A stretch of 13,503 bases of DNA from UBA1573 sp016794285 (GTDB taxonomy: Bacteria > Pseudomonadota > Alphaproteobacteria > Micavibrionales > Micavibrionaceae), in the NCBI GenBank assembly GCA_016794285.1, contig JAEUKO010000055.1, positions 1-13,503 on the forward strand. Reading direction: 5' to 3'. Below, in pieces: positions 7,695-13,503 of the stretch. Position numbers and translations under genes: made by a program. A model generated the notes under the pieces. The model was not told the origin of the DNA. It saw nothing but the letters and a program-made list of their open reading frames with translations, and ran no database searches. How positions within the stretch are numbered: position 1 is the first letter of the stretch; each line of letters begins with the position of its first letter.

Positions 7695-7722
7695 TGCCAG
7701 TTTTGTTTTAATCCAATACCAA
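7694..7722 (+). promoter_or_regulatory. weak candidate promoter for gltX
   Basis: TTGCCA (7694-7699) matches the -35 consensus at five of six positions. After a 17-base spacer, TACCAA (7717-7722) matches the -10 box poorly. If real, transcription would begin at or beside the gltX ATG (7729), giving a leaderless message, in keeping with the absence of a ribosome site. Tentative. Confidence 0.25.
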
Positions 7723-7728
7723 TTCCGT

Positions 7729-9144
7729 ATGACAATTGTAACCAGATTTCCTCCCTCCCCCACCGGTTTCATGCATATTGGAACGGCCCGCACCGCTTTG
7801 TTCAACTGGCTTTATGCCAAAAGGCACAGGGGGAAAATGGCTTTTCGGATTGAAGATACCGACCGTGCCCGCCATTCAGAAGAAGCGGTAGAGGCCATTA
7901 TTAACGGCATGAACTGGCTAGGCCTCGATTGGGATGGAGAGGTGATTTCACAATACGCTCGCCGCGAACGTCATGTAGAAGTTGCCAAACAATTGGTTGA
8001 AATGGGCAAGGCCTATTATTGTTACTGCACGCCCGAAGAACTGGACGAAATGCGGAAACAAGCCGTGACCGAAGGACACAGCCAGTTCTATGACCGGAGG
8101 TGGCGCAATCGCTCCCCTTCTGAAGCTCCTGAAGGAATCTCGCCCGTTATCCGAATCAAGGCTCCGATAGATGATGGGGATCAGGTGGTTTTTGACCATG
8201 TGTTAGGGGAAATCAGAATCCCCACGTCTCAACTTGATGATATGATTATTCTGCGCAGTGATGGGGTTCCGACCTATATGCTAGCCGTGGTGGTTGACGA
8301 CCACGACATGGGCGTGACACACGTCATACGCGGGGACGATCATTTGAACAACACCTTCCGTCAGAATATGGTTTACCAAGCGATGGGGTGGACTCTGCCG
8401 GCCTATGCCCACCTGCCCCTCATTTTAGGTCCAGACGGAGCCAAACTTTCCAAACGTCACGGCGCAACGAGCGTCGAAGAATACAAGGCGATGGGTTACC
8501 TGCCCGAAGCCATGCGGAATTATTTACTGCGCCTATGTTGGGCTCACGGCGATGACGAAATCATTACCACAGAACAGGCGATTGAATGGTTCGGCTTTGA
8601 AGGTATTGGCCAAAGCCCTGCGCGGTTTGATTTTGAAAAATTAAACTCTGTAAACGCCCATTACATGAAAATTGCCGACAATGGGAGATTGACCGCGCTC
8701 ACCAAAGAAATTTTGGAAACCCAAGGATGGAAAGTTTCCGCGCTTGAAGAAAACCGCCTTCTCTCCCGTATGGACGAGTTAAAGTCAAGAACGAAGAATC
8801 TTGTTCAACTTGCTGAAGAGGCTGCATTTTTTGTAAAATCCATTCCTTACGACTTTGACGAGAAAGCAAAAGCTCAACTTGACGAATCCGGAAAAAAAGC
8901 TCTGCAAGTTCTTCATGATAATTTGAAAACATCCGATGTTTTCACGGCTGAAGAAATTGAAAAGCTGTGCCGCTCTATTTCTGATTACCACTGCGGCGGC
9001 AAACTGGGCAAAGTCATGATGCCGTTTCGGGCAGCCTTGACCGGACGCAGCGTTTCTCCTTCTATTCCTCACGCCGCAGAAGCATTAGGGAAAGAAGAAA
9101 CTCTCGCTCGCCTCGCTTATGCTATTCAGCTTAAAGCTGTATAG
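7729..9144 (+). CDS. gltX: glutamyl-tRNA synthetase
   Basis: Class I aminoacyl-tRNA synthetase that charges tRNA(Glu) with glutamate. The 471-residue product has the Rossmann-fold signature RFPPSPTGFMHIGTART near residues 6-22 (HIGH motif at 16-19) and the KMSKS-type loop KLSKR at 239-243. RGDDHLNN and an alpha-helical anticodon-binding C-terminal half also fit. The length fits bacterial GluRS. The ATG at 7729 gives the usual family N-terminus, MTIVTRFPPS; the frame stays open upstream to 7648 but those residues do not belong to the family. No Shine-Dalgarno precedes the ATG. Alphaproteobacteria often carry two GltX-like enzymes, one of which may charge tRNA(Gln) for amidotransferase correction; which kind this is cannot be told here. 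Divergent from comEC, followed 109 bases later by gltA. Confidence 0.96.
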   Translation: MTIVTRFPPSPTGFMHIGTARTALFNWLYAKRHRGKMAFRIEDTDRARHSEEAVEAIINGMNWLGLDWDGEVISQYARRERHVEVAKQLVEMGKAYYCYCTPEELDEMRKQAVTEGHSQFYDRRWRNRSPSEAPEGISPVIRIKAPIDDGDQVVFDHVLGEIRIPTSQLDDMIILRSDGVPTYMLAVVVDDHDMGVTHVIRGDDHLNNTFRQNMVYQAMGWTLPAYAHLPLILGPDGAKLSKRHGATSVEEYKAMGYLPEAMRNYLLRLCWAHGDDEIITTEQAIEWFGFEGIGQSPARFDFEKLNSVNAHYMKIADNGRLTALTKEILETQGWKVSALEENRLLSRMDELKSRTKNLVQLAEEAAFFVKSIPYDFDEKAKAQLDESGKKALQVLHDNLKTSDVFTAEEIEKLCRSISDYHCGGKLGKVMMPFRAALTGRSVSPSIPHAAEALGKEETLARLAYAIQLKAV

Positions 9145-9253
9145 ATTCCTTCTTTGTCCTCTTCCTTAAATCTATTTTAACGGTTTGCGGATTAAATGGC
9201 CTTTGCCCGCCGTTTCATGCGACTCACATACAATTTTTCATAAGGAAAACACA
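9145..9253 (+). other. gltX-gltA intergenic region
   Basis: This 109-base gap is the longest non-coding stretch in the window. It starts with a pyrimidine-rich run and ends with the strong ribosome site AAGGAAAA (9242-9249). TACAAT at 9229-9234 resembles a -10 box, but no good -35 lies 16-18 bases upstream. I see no clear terminator hairpin for gltX, so gltA may be partly read through from gltX. Confidence 0.4.
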
Positions 9254-10564
9254 ATGTCCGATCATAGCGAGACCCCAACCGGAAAAACTTTTACACTGAC
9301 CAACGACCAAAGTGGAGAGTCGTGGAAGCTTCCCGTCCTTGATGGAACCGTTGGCCCCAGCGTCATTGATATTCGCCCGCTGTTTGAAGAAACCGGACAT
9401 TTTACCCTCGACCCTAGCTTCACTTCAACCGCTAGCTGTAAATCACGCATTACGTTCATTGATGGAGACAAAGGCGTTCTTCTTCACCGTGGGTACAACA
9501 TCAAAGAGTTAGCCGAGAAAAGCAATTTTGTCGAAGTTGCTTACCTGCTCCTCTATGGCGACTTGCCAAACAAAGAACAATACTTGGAATTCAAAAAGAA
9601 CCTGACCTATCACACCATGGTTCATGAACAGCTGCAATTTTTCTATCGGGGCTTCCGGCGTGATGCCCACCCAATGGCTGTCATGTGCGGCGTTATTGGC
9701 GGGCTTGCCGCGTTCTATCATGACTCGCTGGACATTTCCGACCCGCGCCAACGTGAAATTTCCGCGCACCGTTTGATTGCCAAGATTCCAACGCTTGCCG
9801 CGATGGCTTATAAATACTCGATTGGTCAACCGTTCATGTACCCGCGCAACGATTTGAACTTTGCCGAAAACTTTTTGTATATGTGCTTCGCGGTTCCGGC
9901 TGAGCCTTATAAAATCAATCCTATTCTGGCCGATGCGATGGATAAAATTCTTGTCCTGCACGCCGACCATGAACAAAATGCCTCAACATCGACTGTGCGT
10001 CTTGCTGGTTCATCGCAAGCCAACCCGTTTGCGTGTATCGCGGCGGGGATAGCCTCGCTCTGGGGACCTGCGCATGGAGGAGCCAATCAGGCCGTTCTTG
10101 AAATGCTGGCAGAAATTGGAACCAAAGATCGTATTCCCGAGTTCATTCAAGGTGTAAAAGAAAAACGCTATCGCTTAATGGGTTTTGGTCACCGCGTTTA
10201 TAAAAACTTTGATCCTCGCGCTACAGTCATGAAAGAAACCTGTGACAAGGTATTGGCTGAACTGGGCATCAATGATCCTGCACTTGAAATTGCGATGGAG
10301 CTGGAACGCATTGCCCTTTCGGATCCATATTTTGTTGACCGCAAACTCTATCCCAACGTTGATTTTTACTCGGGCATTATCTTGAAGGCGATGGGATTTC
10401 CGGTAAGTATGTTCACGGTTCTTTTTGCTGTAGCGCGGACCGTAGGCTGGATTTCGCAGTGGAAAGAAATGATGGAAGAACCAGCCAACCGCATTGGTCG
10501 TCCCCGTCAGCTTTACAATGGAGCAGCGCCTCGTGACTTTGTTGCTCTTGATAAACGAAAATAG
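9254..10564 (+). CDS. gltA: citrate synthase (type II, hexameric-type)
   Basis: Condenses acetyl-CoA and oxaloacetate to citrate, the entry step of the TCA cycle. The 436-residue protein is the size of Gram-negative type II enzymes, with the extra N-terminal domain beginning TFTLTNDQSGESWKLPVLDG. The catalytic triad is His274 in WGPAHGGANQ, His313 in MGFGHRVYK and Asp370 in DFYSGI, in step with E. coli His264/His305/Asp362. The substrate region HADHEQNASTSTVR is also intact. The ATG at 9254 is preceded by AAGGAAAA at good spacing; an in-frame upstream ATG at 9185 adds 23 residues unlike the family and is rejected. A hairpin 30 bases past the stop, inside lpxB, probably ends the transcript. 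Type II enzymes are often NADH-inhibited; that is not testable here. Confidence 0.97.
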   Translation: MSDHSETPTGKTFTLTNDQSGESWKLPVLDGTVGPSVIDIRPLFEETGHFTLDPSFTSTASCKSRITFIDGDKGVLLHRGYNIKELAEKSNFVEVAYLLLYGDLPNKEQYLEFKKNLTYHTMVHEQLQFFYRGFRRDAHPMAVMCGVIGGLAAFYHDSLDISDPRQREISAHRLIAKIPTLAAMAYKYSIGQPFMYPRNDLNFAENFLYMCFAVPAEPYKINPILADAMDKILVLHADHEQNASTSTVRLAGSSQANPFACIAAGIASLWGPAHGGANQAVLEMLAEIGTKDRIPEFIQGVKEKRYRLMGFGHRVYKNFDPRATVMKETCDKVLAELGINDPALEIAMELERIALSDPYFVDRKLYPNVDFYSGIILKAMGFPVSMFTVLFAVARTVGWISQWKEMMEEPANRIGRPRQLYNGAAPRDFVALDKRK

Positions 10565-10566
10565 AA

Positions 10567-11724
10567 CTAAGTTTCTCTGATAGGTGTGAGAGTGAACGCT
10601 GCAGCTTCGTCTGCAGCGTTTCTCTTTGAGGGAGATTGAAGAAGTGTTTCGATTTGAGCAAAAGCAGCGGTCTGAACTTTTCGCTCTGCTGCATCAAAAA
10701 GAACGCGCCGCATGACGGGAGTAATTTTTTCTGGAACTGCATCACTTTGAATAAATTCAGGGACAACTAGGTGACCCAACAAGATATTTGCCAAATGAGC
10801 GAATTTACTGCACACCAATCGCCGTACAATCTGCCAAGTTGCCTTGTTCATCTGGTACACAATAGCATGAGGGACACCAGCAAGGCTAATTTCAAGTGCC
10901 ACTGTGCCCGAAACAGCCAAAGCCGCAGTGCAAGCCCGAAACGCATCCCATTTCTCTGATCTATCTGTCGTAAGGCAGAAATTAAGTCCCGCTTCTTTCA
11001 TAAGTTTCGACAAAGGCTCGGCCCACCGATCAATCGTTGGAACAAGAAAGAAAAGATTAGGGTTCTCGCTTGCTAATTTTTTGGCTACCTCCAAAATGAC
11101 TGGAGAAAGGCGTTCAATTTCTGCCCTCCTGCTTCCGAAAAACAGCCCCAAGACTGGACGCTCTGGAAGAAGATCGTGATCTTTACGAAATTTTTGACCA
11201 TCACCTTGCAAAACTCCCGCCTGTAATACTGGATGCCCAACCACAATTGCAGAAAGTCCTTCTCGTTCAAAATAGGGGGGCTCAAACGGAAATAAGCAAA
11301 TGATCCCATCCAGGAAACGCGCAATATGCCTTGCCCGCTTTGGACGCCACGCCCAAACGGTGGGGGCCACATAATGAATTTTCTTGGCCCGCACACCAAG
11401 TTTTTTTAGACGTTCCTGCACCCGAAAGGAAAACTCCGGACTATCAATTGTCACCACAATATCGGGATCAAAAACTTTAATCGCCATCACTGTTTTGGCA
11501 ATCAAATCCATGAAGTGAAAGATTTTTGGTACGATTTCAAAAAGCCCCATGACGGAGAGCTCTTCCATTTTGAAAAGGCTCTCGTGAAGTCCAGCGGAGA
11601 GCATCTTTGTCCCTCCAATTCCTCGCACTTCAAGCGTAGAGTCTGCTGCGTACAACGAAGACAGTAAGGCTGCGCCCAACTGGTCGCCAGATTCTTCTCC
11701 TGCTATTATAAATACTTTTGTCAT
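10567..11724 (-). CDS. lpxB: lipid-A-disaccharide synthase
   Basis: Family GT19 glycosyltransferase of the Raetz pathway: joins UDP-2,3-diacylglucosamine and lipid X to form the tetra-acylated lipid A disaccharide, peripherally at the inner membrane. The 385-residue product carries the family signatures AGEESGD (8-14), SVMGLFE (57-63), IDSPEF (93-98, likely catalytic Asp94), HYVAPTVWAWRPKR (117-130), FPFEPPYF (145-152) and GSRRAEI (197-203). Its ATG overlaps the lpxI stop as ATGA, so translation is probably coupled. The last 20 codons include a strong inverted repeat that looks like the terminator of the convergent gltA, whose stop is only two bases away. It is the last gene of the fabZ-lpxA-lpxI-lpxB group. 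Confidence 0.97.
   Translation of the reverse strand: MTKVFIIAGEESGDQLGAALLSSLYAADSTLEVRGIGGTKMLSAGLHESLFKMEELSVMGLFEIVPKIFHFMDLIAKTVMAIKVFDPDIVVTIDSPEFSFRVQERLKKLGVRAKKIHYVAPTVWAWRPKRARHIARFLDGIICLFPFEPPYFEREGLSAIVVGHPVLQAGVLQGDGQKFRKDHDLLPERPVLGLFFGSRRAEIERLSPVILEVAKKLASENPNLFFLVPTIDRWAEPLSKLMKEAGLNFCLTTDRSEKWDAFRACTAALAVSGTVALEISLAGVPHAIVYQMNKATWQIVRRLVCSKFAHLANILLGHLVVPEFIQSDAVPEKITPVMRRVLFDAAERKVQTAAFAQIETLLQSPSKRNAADEAAAFTLTPIRET
10595..10627 (+). terminator. intrinsic terminator of gltA embedded in the lpxB 3' end
   Basis: AACGCTGCAG (10595-10604) and CTGCAGCGTT (10611-10620) form a perfect 10-bp stem with a 6-base loop. On the plus strand it is followed by TCTCTTT, an imperfect U tract. 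It begins 30 bases after the gltA stop. The same bases encode NAADEAAAF of LpxB on the minus strand, where no U tract follows, so it should act on gltA only. Confidence 0.65.
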
Positions 11725-12560
11725 TCTTCGTTTAATCCCAACAAGAAAATTTTGTGATGATTTGCACGCGCCGTGACTTCTTCTCGGTCAAGAACCAGAG
11801 TGCGTCCAGCCTCGATAACAATACCAACAAATCCCTGTTCATGAGCGGTTTCAATCGTTTTAACCCCAATAGTTGGCATATCAAGAGCCGTATCCTGTGC
11901 AGGTTTCAATACTTTGACTAGAATCGGCCCCCGCCCCTCTCTTTTTATTTTTCCGGCCTGCTCCATTAAGGTTTTTGTTCCCTCACTACCTTCGCACCCC
12001 AAAACGATTCCTTGCTGAACAACCACGGACTGCCCCTTGTCCTTGCGTCCCCAGTCTTTGGCTGTTTGGAATCCTAAACGAATACTATCCCAGTCCTCTT
12101 GCAAGGGAGAAGCTTCTGAAAACAAACCTGCGGGGGCAAGAAGGTCTGGGATATATTCCTGCACGCCATGAAGGATAAACCCGTCTGATTCCAATTCCTC
12201 TCTCACCACACGGAGCAGAGCATCATCTCCCAACGCACGCAAAGCAACTTTGAGAATGACCTTCATTCCTCGCTGATCCGCACGAATTTGTGACCATTCC
12301 GGTTTTTTGAGAGCTCCGGCGAGGACAATATCTTTGACGCCAGATCTTTTTAGATACTCAATCATACCGCCAGCACAACCAATCGGTAGGATAATGTGTT
12401 CCCGCGCCATAAATAAATCTGGGTCTGTTATTCCTTCAAGAGCTACGATGTACGGGGAGATCCCCGCCATCTCCCAGTTCGAGAGAAGCATTTCAGGGAG
12501 TCTTCCCTGTCCTGCAATCAAACCTATTTTTTTTAGGCTGATTTTTTCTGAGGCGTACAT
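11721..12560 (-). CDS. lpxI: UDP-2,3-diacylglucosamine pyrophosphatase LpxI
   Basis: Hydrolyses UDP-2,3-diacylglucosamine to lipid X and UMP, replacing the unrelated LpxH in most alphaproteobacteria. The 279-residue product has the LpxI (formerly DUF1009) features: KIGLIAGQGRLPEML (11-25), GDDALLRVV (111-119), the GCEGSEGTKTLM turn (188-199) and KPAQDTALDMPTIG (219-232), where acidic residues thought to bind metal and act in catalysis lie. The ATG at 12560 is inside the lpxA coding end (28-base overlap) and the stop overlaps the lpxB start. No Shine-Dalgarno is visible, so it probably depends on ribosomes finishing lpxA. Position between lpxA and lpxB fits its step in the pathway and strongly supports the call. 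Confidence 0.95.
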   Translation of the reverse strand: MYASEKISLKKIGLIAGQGRLPEMLLSNWEMAGISPYIVALEGITDPDLFMAREHIILPIGCAGGMIEYLKRSGVKDIVLAGALKKPEWSQIRADQRGMKVILKVALRALGDDALLRVVREELESDGFILHGVQEYIPDLLAPAGLFSEASPLQEDWDSIRLGFQTAKDWGRKDKGQSVVVQQGIVLGCEGSEGTKTLMEQAGKIKREGRGPILVKVLKPAQDTALDMPTIGVKTIETAHEQGFVGIVIEAGRTLVLDREEVTARANHHKIFLLGLNEE

Positions 12561-13333
12561 AAGGGAAACCGTGTTTTAAGACGAGCAAACTCAATAATCT
12601 GCTTGACCGCTTCGTCTGTAGAGAAATCGTTGGAAACCATTTCTATTCTCTGGTCCATTGTTCCTTCGTCACCAAACAGCTCGTTAAAAGCTCTCTGCAA
12701 AGTGCGGATTTGATCCTTATTAAACCCATTTCGCTCAAGGCCAATCAGGTTAAGACCGGCGAGGAAAGCTCTCTCCCCTTTAACCCGTCCATAGGGAATC
12801 ACATCGCTTTCAACACCAGACATTCCGCCGACAACAGCGTAGGCCCCAATGCGAACAAACTGATGAATAGCGGCAAGGCCTCCGATTAACGCATGATCTC
12901 CCACCACCACATGACCGCCAAGCGTTGCATTGTTCGCCATGATAACATGGTTCCCCACAACGCAATCATGTGCCACATGGGTACTCATCATAAATAACCC
13001 TCCATCACCGACAGTGGTTTTCATGCCTCCGCCCTCGGTCCCGGGATTCATCGTACAGTATTCACGGATCGTATTCTGACGGCCAATACGCAACTCGGAA
13101 TCTTCACCGTGAAACTTTAGATCTTGCGGAGGATTGCCGATAGAGGCAAATGGGTAGATCACTGTATCCTCGCCTACAGTTGTTCGGCCCTCAATCACGA
13201 CATGGGATTTAAGAACAACGCGGTCCTGTAAAACGACTTTCGGCCCGACAATGCTGTAAGGCCCAATTTGCACATCAACGCCAAGCTGGGCTTTGGGATC
13301 AACAATTGCGGTTGGGTGAATTTGTGTACTCAT
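12533..13333 (-). CDS. lpxA: UDP-N-acetylglucosamine acyltransferase LpxA
   Basis: First lipid A enzyme: moves an (R)-3-hydroxyacyl chain from ACP to the 3-OH of UDP-GlcNAc. The 266-residue protein is a left-handed beta-helix of hexapeptide repeats (about 5-185) followed by a helical C-terminus. HVAHDCVVGN holds the likely catalytic His122 (E. coli His125), with HQF at 157-159 and VGGMSGV at 168-174. By my alignment Gly170 matches E. coli Gly173, the chain-length ruler residue, which would favour a long acyl chain; that is inference. I start at the ATG at 13333 (MSTQIHPTAIVDPKAQLG, the family N-terminus). An ATG two codons earlier at 13339 is nearly as good, and a TTG at 13369 is unlikely. 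No clear ribosome site is seen. Confidence 0.95.
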   Translation of the reverse strand: MSTQIHPTAIVDPKAQLGVDVQIGPYSIVGPKVVLQDRVVLKSHVVIEGRTTVGEDTVIYPFASIGNPPQDLKFHGEDSELRIGRQNTIREYCTMNPGTEGGGMKTTVGDGGLFMMSTHVAHDCVVGNHVIMANNATLGGHVVVGDHALIGGLAAIHQFVRIGAYAVVGGMSGVESDVIPYGRVKGERAFLAGLNLIGLERNGFNKDQIRTLQRAFNELFGDEGTMDQRIEMVSNDFSTDEAVKQIIEFARLKTRFPLCTPQKKSA

Positions 13334-13390
13334 GTTCATCAGGCTGGGCCAAAAGATTAAAGGGAGCAAGTCACGTTATTTTTCAAGCTG

Positions 13391-13503
13391 TTACGCTTGT
13401 TCTGGATCTAAAATCATCGCGCTGTATTCGGCTTCGGCACAAAGAGCCCCTTCAACCCGCGCTTCTCCTTTGAATTTCCAGACATTCCCCCGTGATTTGA
13501 TAA
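13391..13503 (-). CDS. fabZ: 3-hydroxyacyl-ACP dehydratase FabZ, only the C-terminal 36 residues
   Basis: Fatty acid synthesis dehydratase that also sets the balance with LpxA for 3-hydroxyacyl-ACP. The window edge cuts off the 5' end; 36 codons and the TAA at 13391-13393 remain. The segment reads IKSRGNVWKFKGEARVEG, then ALCAEAEYSAMI and a short tail ending DPEQA. This matches the final strand of FabZ hot-dog folds, where VWKFKGEAxVxG and AEAxxxAMI are characteristic. It lies 57 bases upstream of lpxA on the same strand, the conserved fabZ-lpxA order. The active-site His and Glu would lie outside the window. The call rests on a short match plus context. Confidence 0.88.
   Translation of the reverse strand, partial: IKSRGNVWKFKGEARVEGALCAEAEYSAMILDPEQA

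Noticed and set aside
9185..9253. N-terminal extension of citrate synthase from an upstream in-frame ATG
   Set aside because: The extra 23 residues do not look like the family, and the ATG at 9254 has a strong ribosome site.
12950..12985. Short palindrome CATGTG-C-CACATG in lpxA
   Set aside because: Six-base arms are expected by chance in a window of this size, and the codons fit the conserved LpxA active-site region.

Overview
The window is an ordinary-looking core-chromosome segment from an alphaproteobacterium of moderate GC content (my estimate by eye, roughly half G+C). The assignment rests on gene order and protein character. The order tpiA/secG/pyrG, ppiD, lexA, comEC, gltX, gltA, lpxB/lpxI/lpxA/fabZ matches the conserved alphaproteobacterial arrangement. 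The LexA has the alphaproteobacterial wing-helix type, and lipid A synthesis uses LpxI rather than LpxH. The organism is therefore Gram-negative and makes lipid A. No mobile element, CRISPR array, rRNA or tRNA was seen, and coding density is very high: no gene-free stretch exceeds about 110 bases. The genus cannot be named from this sequence.

Layout. Bases 1-2812 (minus strand) hold tpiA, secG and pyrG (3' end cut by the window edge): glycolysis, protein export and CTP synthesis. A 96-base divergent region (2813-2908) with overlapping promoters separates them from ppiD (plus strand, periplasmic folding factor). An 84-base gap with a likely promoter and SOS box precedes lexA (plus). lexA converges on and overlaps comEC (minus, DNA-uptake channel). 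comEC is divergent from gltX (plus) across only 47 bases. gltX and gltA (citrate synthase) run together on plus. gltA then converges with lpxB, separated by 2 bases. lpxB, lpxI, lpxA and fabZ (5' end cut by the window edge) form a tightly overlapping minus-strand unit, read fabZ to lpxB.

How the genes work together. FabZ supplies the acyl-ACP branch point, LpxA puts the first acyl chain on UDP-GlcNAc, LpxI makes lipid X from UDP-2,3-diacylglucosamine, and LpxB joins lipid X with UDP-diacylglucosamine. PpiD and SecG serve protein export through the inner membrane. LexA probably represses itself through a GAAC-N7-GAAT element.

I found no candidate for a wholly new system. The most unusual items are a perfect 12+1+12 palindrome inside comEC, a gltA terminator hairpin embedded in the lpxB reading frame, overlapping divergent -10 elements between tpiA and ppiD, a gltX start with no Shine-Dalgarno sequence, and a direct ppiD-lexA junction where many relatives carry trp and moa/moe genes.
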